Shown here in pieces: positions 53,773-64,000 of a stretch of DNA of 64,000 nt. Within the stretch, counting starts at the first letter, position 1. Every line of letters starts with the position of its first letter. The position numbers and the translations under genes were made by a program. The DNA lies in contig PQWQ01000002.1 in assembly GCA_002943765.1 (NCBI GenBank), positions 3,968,001-4,032,000 of the forward strand. Direction: 5' to 3'. Source of the DNA: Psoroptes ovis. Its lineage: Eukaryota > Arthropoda > Arachnida > Sarcoptiformes > Psoroptidae. The notes under the pieces were generated by a model, which had not been told where the DNA came from, made no database searches, and was given only the letters and a program-made list of their open reading frames with translations.

Positions 53773-56700
53773 TCAATTGTCGTTCGATTGTTGCTGATTA
53801 AATCTAGCCAATTCTTCATTTGCACCAGCTTTTTGATAAAAACGTATTATTTGTTCATTATCTGAATAATTGATTGTTTGTAAAAAATTTGCAGCTAATT
53901 TATACACAGATTTATCACGTGCAACATTAGCAAATTGAATTATTTTATCAATTTGACCAGTACGAATCAATGCTTTCATTGAATCGATACGTTTATCAAT
54001 TTTATTGAATAATTTTGCTGCCAATTGATAATTTCCTTTTTGTAAACATAATTCAGCTATTGTATTCATTAATGATTTTGAATTTTCATTATTATTATTA
54101 TTCGAAACGAATTGTTCCAATTTATCCATAATTTGATCATTTAAATCGATTCCATATTGATTTATAATTGATGTTATCGAATCAAAATGTTGTTGATTAT
54201 TAGATAATAATATCAAATCGATAACAATGTCAATAATACTATTATCTTCATGTAAATATTCTAATATCAACTCAATTTCTTCATCATCACTCGTATAATT
54301 TTGATTTTCTAATTGTTCTTGCAAAATGCGTCTCAATGTCGGCCATAAACGATATTTGATTGATAACAAAATTGATTGTTTTATTAGATTGGATTTATAG
54401 TAAATCATTATCATATTTTCCTCATTAACCATACGTTCATTGAAATCATTTTGCTTAGGAAAATAAGTTTTAATTATATTTCGACATTCATTAATCGATA
54501 AATATTTATTTGCGATCGAAACTAATTTATCATAATGTTCATATGTTATACATACACGAATCGCATGCCTTATTGCATTACATTTCAAATAATAATCAAT
54601 CGATTGTAGACTATCAATTGTTTCTAAATGTTTGCCAAGAAATAATATTGCACCGGTCATTTCGGGCGTTGTTTCCTTATCATCATGATCATTTTTATTC
54701 GAATCTAAATTGACCGTTTGATCTGATTGGTCTAGTTTATTGAAATTATTTTGTTGCTGTTGCAAATATTCATCAACTAATTCAATAGCTTTGTCTTTTT
54801 GTCCTAAATGACATAATAAACGTACAAGATTATAATAATCATTCGCCAAACGATACATTTCTATGGCAATCAAATGATCACATTGTGATTCACAATACTG
54901 TCCCCACCAAGAAACTAATTTATTATCATATTGATTATTAATTTTTCTTAAACAATAATTTTTCAACTCAACAATTTGTTCATTTTCAAATAACATTCGA
55001 ACAATTTCATTTGAATTATTTGATTGTTCATAATATTTGATTGCAGTTTCAATATTATTTTCCAATTCCATTTGTTTAGCATATCTATAATAAAGATGTT
55101 TTAATTGAATTTTATCTTCAACACATTTAAATGCTTTTGGCCAATTTTCTTGCAAACAATATAATTTTGTTTGTTCAACTGAATTTAAATTTTTTTGCAA
55201 ATATTCATCACATTCTTCATACAAATCTAAATGTAGTAATAATAAAAATTGAACAATTTTTTTTCCATGTTCATTTGTCGCCATCTCTTGTTGTAATATT
55301 CTTACAATGCCAACATTATTCATTTTGACCATACAAATCAATGTCCATTCTAAATTATTTTCGATTATAAATTTTTTAGCCATCAATCTCCATAATTCAT
55401 AATCATTTTCATTATTATTATCATCATTGTAAAGATATTTTTTAATTTCATTATTATTATAATCAGTATCAGAAATTATTAACATGTTTTCGATTGAATC
55501 ACGTTTTTCTTGATAATATTTTTGATGTTGATTGTCGATTGTTGAAATATATCCACCATTATCAACATCATTTATATTATTGTTGTTATAAATATAAATA
55601 TCTGGTATTCGATATGCAACAATAATTTGATTATCGTCATTATCAATATTATTTTCATCATGTTCAGTAGAATTAAATATTGAATCATATTTGTAAATTT
55701 TTCTAGTTTTAAATGAATAAAAACAGTAATGAATCGTTTTTGATGTTTTCAAACAAAATGAATTTGAATGTGTCGAATCAAATTTTATTGAATTTATTAT
55801 TTTTGATGATGATAATGGCAATAATTTATTTATTTTCAATTCAATCATGTCATCATTTATAATATCGATAATATTAATCACGATTTCATTGCGATTGCCA
55901 TCAACATGATGAGCATCTTCATCATTATTTGATGAAATATTGTTCGTTTTTATTAATAAAATCAATGAATTTTGTTCATTCATGCATATTGATTTTGGCT
56001 GTATATGACCTAAAATTTTCCAATATTTTTTACATTTCATTTCTTTTGTATCTAATAATTGATAATATTGAAATATGGATTTTATTTTATTATCATTATC
56101 AGATGAAGATTTTTTCTGTTTCGGTTTTTTCGAGTCAGATTTTGATGAGGATAAACAAATTAACAAAATATCTTTATTATGGCAATAATTAATTAATCGA
56201 TATGGTTCCAAGTGATTTTGATGATCATTTTTCAAAGATAATGATGACTTTGTGTAATCATTTATTTGTTGTATATGAAATTCGAATAATTTTTCCGAAT
56301 CATTAATCAAACGGCCAGACCATAAAGAACCTAAATGTATGAATACTAATTGATAATTTTTAATCAATTTTATCTGATTACGATGCTCTAAACGTTTATT
56401 TAAACGTAAATCATAGACAATTATTTTATCATAATCATCATCATCATTATTATTATTATCATTGTTTTCATCATTATTATTATCATCATCATCATCATCA
56501 TCATCATAATCCAAATTGTCGTTCAAGAAATTATTTATTTTATTATTATTACTATTATTTTTTACAACAATTATTAGTAAACAATCTTTTTCATTCAATG
56601 TAAACAATTTGATTGATGAATTATTATCAACATTAATAATAATATTTTCATTTTTGTTGTCATTGTTATTTTTCTTAAGATCAATGATTGTAATTTGATT

Positions 56701-56902
56701 TCGTTTGGACTATTTGATTTTGTTTGAAAACAGAAAAAAATAGAAAAAAAATTAAAATTTATTGATCAAATAAAGAAAACAAACATGGCGAATAATCCAT
56801 CAATTTTCGCTTGAATTGGATGCAAACCTTATATGCAATTAAATTTCCTGAACATTGAAATTGAGGCTGTTGTTGTTGTTTTTGTTGATAATTTTTTTCC
56901 AT
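53773..56902 (-). CDS. IFT140: IFT140-like intraflagellar transport complex A protein, shortened
   Basis: IFT-A subunit for retrograde transport and membrane-receptor entry in cilia; in arthropods expected in sensory neurons. Exons 56828-56902 and 53773-56709 (118-nt intron, GTTTGC...AATAG, phase 0) give 1003 residues. The second exon has no suitable ATG at its start, and the small first exon supplies one (MEKNYQQK). The N-terminal ~460 residues have short beta-rich segments (NLIAYK joined to SKRNQITIIDL) consistent with one degenerate WD40 propeller, broken by an Asp/Asn tract at about 85-120. The C-terminal half matches the IFT140 TPR region: ELWRLMAKKFIIENN, LVSWWGQYCESQ, AELCLQKGNYQLAAKLF, MKALIRTGQIDKIIQFANVA and KLAANFLQTI. 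Human IFT140 has about 1460 residues with two propellers; here one propeller and the last ~150 residues are missing. An AATAAA overlaps the end of the stop codon. Family call is good; the gene start is less certain. Confidence 0.82.
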
Positions 56903-57147
56903 TGTTATTTACTTTTTTTTTGAAAAATTTCAATTTTTTTTTATCATTGAAATTTCAATAATAATAATAATGATGAAAATTTATATTATAAATAAAATGA
57001 TCAATGGTTTTTTTTTGTTCAATGTACAAGTTGATCATTTATCGTTTCACGGCATGAATCGATTCGTTGATGAAAATAATTTATTATTCAAAACAAAATT
57101 AATGTTGTCATAGTGACGACTATGAAACTAAGAAATAATTTCTTTGT

Positions 57148-57153
57148 TTTATT
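57148..57153 (-). terminator. Candidate polyadenylation signal of melanotransferrin
   Basis: AATAAA on the minus strand about 100 nt after the melanotransferrin stop and well before the IFT140-like start at 56902. Confidence 0.4.
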
Positions 57154-57252
57154 TTGAATTACATTTTCATTTGATTGCATTTAGTAAATAGTAGATTTTT
57201 TTCAAAAAAATATTACAAGTCTTTTGTTTTTTTTTTCGTTTCAAATAATCGA

Positions 57253-59677
57253 TTAATAATGTATATAATGAAATATTGTTATCAATAAAATACTGATAAA
57301 TATAGTGGAATTGTATAAATAAATTATTTGAGCGTAATTATTTTTACTTGAACAATCAACAATCGACATGGCTGTCATAAATTCATGTCCTAAATATTGA
57401 CGATAATCACGTCTTTCATCAGGAATCGGTTTCAATTTTACAGTTGAATCTTGAAATATTAAATTTTTATATTGTTGTCGTTGATTGCCATCATTCGTCA
57501 TTGATGATGATGATGATTGAGATGATACAAACATTTTGAATGTAAATTCATTTGAATATTTTGATCCATAAAATTGTTGTGCATATATAAATAATGTAAT
57601 ATATGCCTCTTTTTGATAATAAGGCTTAAATTTATTCGTAACAATTGCATTATTAGAAATTTGTCCTAGATTACATTTTGAAAAATCTTTGACTTCAGCT
57701 CTTGAACCATCACGACATAATAATTCAAAATCATCTAAATATTTATTACGCGCCCAATATTCTGGATTGATACCGTTTGTATTTTCAAATATTACTGTAT
57801 GTTTTGCAAATGCAACATCTCCACCACCTTCAACCAGACATTGTAATGCACCATTGTCACCATAAAATGGTTCAGATGAATCTCGTCGACAAAAACGAAA
57901 TGAATTACCATGACATAATGAACAGAGATTATTATATTGCCACACTGATTTACTCGAATGATAATCAGATGCTAATATACCAGGAATGCATGCTTTTGAA
58001 AAAAAATGAGAAGCAGACTTCACTGCATCACAATGATACTGACGCATTCTTGAATTTGACAATAAAAATGACATGGGGATTACCCAGCCTGCTGCTGTAT
58101 TATAACCAGAATGACACGATTTTTTGCCTTTTAAGTATAAAAGATCAGTTTCTAGATCTGCTTTTTTAGCAATGGCAACAGCATAATAACTATCATTGAG
58201 ATTATTTTGTTCAGCCATAATTGGTTCAATATTATATTTTTGTCCAGCTAGATGTATATCAGCTGCATCCAATACAGTTAAATCCGCTTGTCCTTGTTGA
58301 ATTTTTTGCATACAATCAATTGTGCTCGAACCTTGTATACATAATAATTGAGGTTGCAACATATGAGTTCGAAATGCTGATTTCATATTGTTACATTTTT
58401 TCCATTCTTCATCGGATACTACACATAATTTTGCATTAGGAACATTACATTTCCGTAATTTATTGAATAATTCTTCAATATCGACAAAAGGTTCAAACAT
58501 GCTGAAATATCCACGGAACGTTTGTCGATAACGATCAACAGGTGCTAATGAAACTGTTTCTTCAGAAAAAATGAAATCCATTCCTCCGTATTTTAGCGAA
58601 TCAAATAAATCAAATGATGACGACAATGATGATGGAAACATAGGATCCATTTTATTTTTAGATGAGAAAATTCTTGAAGAATCGAGTAAAAATTCCTGAA
58701 TTTTATCACGAATTTCTGGCAGTATTACTGATGATATTAAAATGGCATGAGGTGGAACATAACCCCAATTACAATTGAGATAATTTTCTACTGGTTGACG
58801 ATCCCCATCCGGGCAGAGTAATTGATAATCTTGACGCCGTATACGATGTATACGAGACAATTGATCGATGATCGTATGTTTCACAAATGCAACATCGCCT
58901 TTATTACGTAGGCAATTCAAAGCACCTTCGAAATTTGCATAGAAATCATTGCCAGAACATTTTTTCGATTCGCATAACATGCAAATCTTTTGTGGATTCG
59001 TCCCAATGGGATTATTTTTATCAATTAAAGCGTTGGGTGCACAACTTTCATTGAAAAAATTTGCCGCATTTTGTATAATATTATTGCAATCGATTATATC
59101 AATGTCATCTAATAACTTTACCATAGGCAATATCCAACCAGCTAATTGTCCAACGCCACTAAAGCATGCATTTTTATTGCGTAAATCTTTTGGCTGCTGT
59201 ATGTATGAATATGAATTAGATTTCACAACAGCAACCGAATAATAACCGGTAAGATTTGTTCGTCCATATTGTTCATAAACAATCGGTACTAAACTATGAT
59301 AACGGCCACCAATATAAATTTCACCTGGTTCAGCACTAACCATATGTGCTTTTTGTTGTTCAATTAATTGCATACATGAATCTTTATTATCAGTTTCAAT
59401 GCATTCTAAACGAAATTGAAAACGATTGTATATTGCATTTTCATTTATTGCTTTGGACCAATCATTACATTTTCGATATTCATTTGAATTTATTGTACAA
59501 TATTTTATTGTTTGTTTATTATTTGATTGTTGTTGAGTGGCTGTGATTTTAAAAAATGAAAATCAATGATGTGATTAAAAATTACTCAATTTTTATACAA
59601 AAAAACAAGAATTTACTTATAAATCTGAACGATGAACAAATGATTAATATACAGATGAAATTTCTTTCGACAAACAT
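57253..59677 (-). CDS. Tsf2: Melanotransferrin-like two-lobed transferrin, GPI-anchor type (Tsf2)
   Basis: Membrane-anchored transferrin; the fly homologue Tsf2 works in septate junctions and the vertebrate one binds iron at the cell surface. Exons 59617-59677 and 57253-59540 (76-nt intron, phase 1) encode 782 residues. Exon 1 carries the signal peptide (MFVERNFICILIICSSFRFI). N-lobe: starts near IKYCTINSNEYRKCNDWSKA, then YYSVAVVK, GWILPM, NFFNESCAP, GDVAFVKHT and YQLLCPDG. C-lobe: LCVVSDEEWKKC, LTVLDAADIHLAG, SYYAVAIAKK, KSCHSGYNTAAGW, GDVAFAKHTVIFENTNG and FELLCRDGSRAEV. The last ~20 residues are hydrophobic after a Ser/Asn region, as in a GPI signal. Several metal ligands are replaced: in the N-lobe Asp to Glu and the second Tyr to Phe; in the C-lobe the second Tyr to Asp and His to Asn; the anion-binding Arg is lost in both. 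It shares a 411-bp divergent promoter region with the p24 gene. Confidence 0.93.
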
Positions 59678-60088
59678 TTTTTGTGTTTCATCTAATCATT
59701 TGTTTAGAACACAGGTGTTTTTTTATTTATCAATGAAAGAAAATGATGAAAAAAAACCGTTCGACGATTACTCATTCAATATTTTGAATATACTTTTATA
59801 TTCAGTCATTTTCGTTTTTACCTTTTATTCATTAAATTTGTTTACCTACTTGTCAATTCTGTATTCAGGTTATGCAATGAACAAAAAAAAATACCTGTCA
59901 TAATTCAAAATGCAGCGTATGAACTTGGTTTTCAGTTTTTCTACTATTGTTCTGTAGCATTGACAAATTTATACATTGTCAGTCATTATTTTTTATTTTG
60001 TTCAATTTTATTTCATGTTACGTGGCTTTCGGCTTTAATTTGTTGATAATTTTTTGTGAAAATTGTCAAAAATTCAATCATCAGAATT
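59678..60088. promoter_or_regulatory. Divergent promoter region between melanotransferrin and the p24 gene
   Basis: These 411 bp separate the two start codons on opposite strands, so both promoters and both 5' UTRs must lie here unless untranslated exons exist. No clear TATA box was found. Frames in this interval are Phe/Ile-rich and lack homology. Confidence 0.6.
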
Positions 60089-60863
60089 ATGGATCGTCTT
60101 TTTATTATATCAACATTCATCACTATAATTTATCTAACTACAACTTCAGCATTATATTTTCATATTGGTGAAACTGAAAGAAAATGTTTCATCGAAGAAG
60201 TACCAGATGAAACTTTGGTTGTCGGTAATGTTTAACATTCGGCAATAATTATTTTTTCAGAATTGAAACTTATAATTTGTTTTCAAACAGGAAATTATAA
60301 ATGTCAATTATTTGATCCAAATACTGGTGGTTTTATGCCATCAAGTCCCGGTATCGGAATGCATGTTGAAGTACGTGGTCCTGAAGATAATATTATCCTT
60401 TCGAAAGCCTATTCATCCGAAGGTAGATTTTCATTCACATCACATTCGCCTGGTGAACATGTGATTTGTTTGTATTCAAATTCAACTCGTTGGTTTGCTG
60501 GTGGACAATTGCGTGTACATTTAGATATACAGGTTGGTGAACATGCAATCGATTATCAAAATATTGCTCATCAAGAAAAATTGAGTGAATTGCAATTACG
60601 TATCCGACAATTATTGGATCAAGTTGAACAAATTACAAAAGAACAAAATTACCAAAGAGTATGTTGTATGAAAAATTGGAATTCAATTTTATAATTTTTG
60701 TTCCAATTTTTAGTATCGTGAAGAACGATTCCGTGCGACAAGTGAAAGCACATATTCAAGAGTATTATGGTGGTCATTGTTCCAAACGGTAATTTTGTTA
60801 GGCATGGGCATCTGGCAAATGCGACATTTGAAAGGATTTTTCGAAGCTAAAAAACTTGTATAA
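60089..60863 (+). CDS. eca: p24/TMED cargo receptor of the TMED4/9 (eclair) group
   Basis: Type I membrane protein that cycles between ER and Golgi in COPII/COPI vesicles and helps cargo selection. Exons 60089-60224, 60291-60658 and 60714-60863 give 217 residues. Order: signal peptide (about 1-21, [20 protein letters not shown]), GOLD domain beginning [20 protein letters not shown] and including [19 protein letters not shown] and [15 protein letters not shown], coiled coil ([19 protein letters not shown]), conserved [19 protein letters not shown], membrane segment (about 184-204) and a short cytosolic tail, [13 protein letters not shown]. The tail holds the FF motif for COPII export and a KKxx retrieval signal (KKLV). 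Similarity to TMED9/TMED4 is strong over the whole length. Intron 1 offers two in-frame acceptors, after 60260 and after 60290; the second gives the conserved VVGNYKCQ join. Confidence 0.97.
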
Positions 60864-60882
60864 ATTATATCTTTTTAAAAAA

Positions 60883-60905
60883 TTTATTGTTTTCTTCTTA
60901 ATAAA
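60883..60905. terminator. Overlapping polyadenylation signals of the p24 gene (+) and Bub3 (-)
   Basis: AATAAA on the plus strand at 60900-60905 lies 36 nt past the p24 stop. AATAAA on the minus strand (60888 down to 60883) lies 57 nt past the Bub3 stop. Each signal sits inside the other gene's expected 3' UTR, so the mature transcripts probably overlap. Confidence 0.55.
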
Positions 60906-60944
60906 ATGAAAGTAAATATGTCATATGAAAAGTGAATTTAAATG

Positions 60945-62000
60945 TTATTTTGGCTTCGTTTCTTGATCAGAAACTTTACGTATGAATATAGAATCAGTCG
61001 GTATATCTTTGATGTCATCAGTTTCAGCTAAGTATGATGATGCAATAGCTAAATAATGTCCTTCAGGAGAAAAACACAATGATGATATACTGGTGGGGTA
61101 TTTGTGAAACTGACATAGACGTTTTTTGTTGAATCCATCCCAAATATTAACAAAACCGTCGGAACCACCAGTTGCGAATGTATTGTAACCAGAATGGAAA
61201 CTAATTGAATTTACTGGAAATATATATTCAAGTCCAGTTGCTGTATCTTTATTTCGATGACATTTGAAAGCATATTTCTTCTTTTGTATTTCTGGATTTG
61301 GATCTAAATATTCAACAGCGACCCGTCCCTCAACTGAACTAAGCACAAATCCTTCTTTATTACTAAAACAACGGATATATCTTGTTTGAAATTTAAGACT
61401 TGATTCACGTCTTTGTTGTGGGTAAGCCATATTTTTTAAATCCCAAACTAATACACGACGTTCGGCAGTACCGACCACAATTGTATTACCACAAACGTCA
61501 AATGTATAAACACGACTCGGTTGACTATGAGTACCAACCGCATTCGGCGATCTTCCATCCCATAATTTGAGTTGTGAATCCCAACCACCACTTATAACTA
61601 AATTATGATCAATAGCATACTCCATACATCTGACCGGTGCATCATGAAATCCGGAAAACGTTTCAGTATTTGTTTGCAAATCAAACATACGAACTTTTCG
61701 GTCAAAACAACCACTCCATGCATTGTTTGCATTCTAAATTGAGACAGAAAAATTATTAATAAGTTAGACTGATAATCAAAAATAAAATGATCAAACCTGA
61801 AATGTACAATCTAAAACTGGTGCTGGATGCTCAAATTTAGTGCATAATTTTTTATTAAATATATCAAATAAACGTAATGTTTGATCCCATGAAGCTGATA
61901 ATAAATATTGTTCCGAATGTTTACCAAATTTTACACTCTGTATACAATCATTCGGAACATTTTCCAATTTAAATTCATTAATCGAATCTGATAGTGTCAT
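60945..62000 (-). CDS. Bub3: Mitotic checkpoint protein Bub3 (WD40)
   Basis: Seven-bladed WD40 protein that binds MELT motifs of the kinetochore protein KNL1 and brings in Bub1 and BubR1 for the spindle assembly checkpoint. Exons 61797-62000 and 60945-61733 (63-nt intron, phase 0) encode 330 residues, against 328 in human. The ATG at 62000 is the first true start in frame. Recognisable segments: SVKFGKHSEQYLLSASWDQT, HDAPVRCMEY, NTIVVGTAERRVLVWDLKNM, QQRRESSLKFQTRYIRCF, GFVLSSVEGRVAVEYLDPNP, KKKYAFKCHR, FATGGSDGFVNIWD, KKRLCQFHKYPTSIS and LAIASSY. It ends VSDQETKPK, nearly the same as human Bub3. No insertions or unusual residues were seen. It converges on the p24 gene with stop codons 81 bp apart. 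Confidence 0.98.
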
Positions 62001-62147
62001 ATTTAACAAAAAATGGAAATTATTATTAAATCACTAAAAACAAATTTTGAAAATTAGAAAAAAAAATGCAAATGAAAAAAAATTCAACCGTTAACGTTCT
62101 CACATATGACATGTTGTATCTATTTCAACCCAACAGGGTTAATTTTA

Positions 62148-62156
62148 ATGGCAACG
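62148..62156 (+). other. Candidate minute start exon (ATG GCA ACG then GTAAGT), divergent from Bub3
   Basis: ATGGCAACG is followed directly by the near-ideal donor GTAAGTTTTT, 147 bp from the Bub3 start on the other strand. A start exon of only one codon is proven by homology for the PDCL3 gene in this window, so tiny start exons do occur here. A candidate second exon in matching phase is at 63042-63113. Confidence 0.25.
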
Positions 62157-63478
62157 GTAAGTTTTTACTTTTTTTTTCTCAATTTTTTCAATTTTTCTTT
62201 TAAATTTTTTTTTTTTAAATAATTCAAAAGCAAAATAAAAGTAAAAAGTTGGCCAAATAACATTTTAAAAAAGTAAAAAAGAAAATATTAATTTTGAATT
62301 GAAATTCATTTGTGCAGAACGAAAGTTAAGAAAACCAAATCAAGAAATTTCATGAACAAGAATCAAAACCAATTGAATTTTTCTATGAGCAATATTCTCA
62401 TACAAAATTTGGACCTAGACTAAATGGATGAATGATTTTTTTTTTGAAAAGAAATTTAAATTCTTGAAGAAATCCAATTTCTCATATTTCACAATGATTC
62501 CTTGAGGGTTTTTATTTTGTTCGAAATAAAATTCTAAAAGTTTTTCTTATCTTTTTCAAAACAAAATTCACCTTTTGTATATTTGTTCATAATTCATTCA
62601 AAACTGGAAATCATTCAAACCTGAAGTTATTCAGATCCTGAGATCATTCCAGACCCTTAAATCCACAATAAATAAAACGACTTTAATCTTCATTTTCATA
62701 TTTTCGATGAAAATTGAAATTTAATTCAATTCTTTTTTTGTAATATTTGGAAAACCTTTGGACAATTGAAAATTCAATTGGCCAAAGAATGGAAAGAGAA
62801 AATTGAAGAAAAAAATTTATTTTATCAAATTATCAATTTTGTTTGTTTGTTCAAATATTTGACATATGTTTTCAAGTAAAGAAGTGCCCAAAAATCGGAA
62901 AAAATGAAAAGTATAGAAAAGGTATTCGAACATTTTTTTAAGCTTCAAAATTTATGTAAAATTCAAGAGTCTGAATGATCGCAGGGACGTGAGAACCCAG
63001 AAAAAAATTCCAATTGATCCAAAGTATATATGAAAAACCAGGGCCAAGGTCTGTCTTCGATCGTCGTGCAACAACAATGGTTGTTTGAGAATTGTCAAAA
63101 AATATCAATTTGATCGTTTATTCATATTTTCTAGTGGTTTTATTTTATTTTATTTCCATTTTTTTTCTCGGTTAAGCATCCAGAATTCATACATTCAAAA
63201 TTCATAGGAATTCGTGCGGAATTTACATGAATTTCACATGAATTCTCCTGAATTTTGAGTGCATAATACGAAACGATTATTATTCTAATTATTTCTCAAG
63301 ATTTATCAATGTTTTTTTATATTTCTTCAATATTTAATATTTATGCTTTCCCCTTTACATTCAATAATTCTATGGTGACAGACAAATACAATTCATTTTT
63401 ATTCATGTTTATGTTCATTTTTTTGTATTTCATTGCATTACGTTTGTATTTTTCATTCATCTTTAAATCTTCATAACC

Positions 63479-63503
63479 AAAAAAAAAAAAAAAAAAAAAA
63501 AAA
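63479..63503. repeat. poly-A tract, 25 nt
   Basis: Uninterrupted A run in non-coding DNA. Confidence 0.9.
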
Positions 63504-64000
63504 TCCAAAACTACTACGACAATTTTGTCGAATACCCAAACACTGTGCACAGCTACGAAAATAATTTTGTCAATTTGTACACAATTTTTACGAGATTCTT
63601 GAATCGAAACAAAACAAACAAGAAAGTTTTAGGGTTTAGGGTTTTTGGGTTTTGCTTTTGCCATTGAACAAAAAAAAAAACTGGGAACCACAAAAATTAT
63701 ATAGAAAAAAGTTGTCGTTGCTGTTTTTGCTGTAGAAATCCTAGAAATAGAATAAAAATAAATGAAAAATATTTACAATTATTTGTACATTTCAGAATAA
63801 TACAAATAATAATTGCCATAATAAAATGATAAAATGTAAAGCAAACGAAATAAATAGAAATAATAATGATGAAAATACGCAGCGGAAAGCAAAGCAAGAA
63901 AATATTTTATATTTAAAAAAATACAAGAAATGAAATAAATTCTTTGCGTTTGTATGTAAAATTAGATGAATTATATATTATTACATTGCAGATATAGATA

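Larger units (their letters stand above)
62001..64000. other. Region upstream of Bub3, mostly non-coding
   Basis: Contains the Bub3 promoter side, a 25-nt A run (63479-63503), two TTTAGGG units near 63627-63641, and a possible plus-strand start exon at 62148-62156 with a candidate partner at 63042-63113. No recognisable gene; one may begin here and continue past the window end. Confidence 0.55.

Noticed and set aside
59556..59903. 115-codon plus-strand frame opposite the melanotransferrin start
   Set aside because: It lies antisense to the signal-peptide exon and promoter, is Phe/Ile/Asn-rich, and resembles no protein.
63627..63641. Two TTTAGGG units resembling telomeric repeats
   Set aside because: Only two units, and arthropod telomeres normally use TTAGG; most likely chance.
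1..64000. tRNA, rRNA, snRNA, conserved microRNA and CRISPR signals
   Set aside because: Scanning by eye for tRNA T-arm words (GTTCGAxxC), well-known microRNA seeds and direct-repeat/spacer patterns gave no convincing hit. A covariance-model search would be needed to exclude divergent copies.

Overview
The window is nuclear DNA of a bilaterian animal, most likely an arthropod. It is very AT-rich (estimated by eye at 70-75%), full of homopolymers and trinucleotide repeats. Its genes use A/T-ending codons, carry Asn/Gln/His/Ser homopeptides, and mostly have tiny introns of about 55-120 nt. Gene content (odd-paired/Zic, Mig-2-like Rho GTPase, Cullin-3, eclair-type p24, melanotransferrin, Bub3, IFT140) fits an arthropod. 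Base composition and intron size resemble astigmatic mites such as dust or scab mites; that placement is inference. I see no bacterial operon, CRISPR array, phage or recognisable intact transposon.

Layout. 1-17.1 kb: mostly non-coding, with the first coding exon (6089-6648, minus) of an unrecognised secreted, Gln/Asn-rich protein and several weak exon-like islands. 17.1-22.6 kb: a compact cluster of a Mig-2-like Rho GTPase (+), a phosducin-like 3 chaperone (+) and Cullin-3 (-); the last two converge with about 115 bp between stop codons. 22.6-33.2 kb: a gene-poor stretch. 33.3-42.5 kb: the zinc-finger regulator odd-paired/Zic (+), two coding exons separated by a 6.7 kb intron. 42.5-53.8 kb: a second gene-poor stretch. 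53.8-62.0 kb: a compact cluster of a shortened IFT140-like protein (-), melanotransferrin (-), a p24/TMED cargo receptor (+) and the spindle-checkpoint protein Bub3 (-). 62-64 kb: mostly non-coding.

Two kinds of neighbourhood are visible. Housekeeping genes are packed together with short introns, shared divergent promoters or overlapping 3' ends. The developmental regulator sits alone between roughly 10 kb deserts with a large intron, the usual setting for long-range enhancers. The genes do not form one pathway: they serve actin signalling, tubulin/actin folding, ubiquitin ligation, embryonic patterning, ciliary transport, extracellular metal binding or adhesion, ER-Golgi traffic and mitosis.

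I rebuilt exon-intron structures by hand from GT/AG sites, reading phase and recalled family sequences; all eight main genes give uninterrupted frames. No clearly new biological system is evident. The best leads are the reduced IFT140, the degenerate metal sites in both melanotransferrin lobes, the split Zic ZF-NC region, and a set of exon-like islands in the deserts that would need transcript data.
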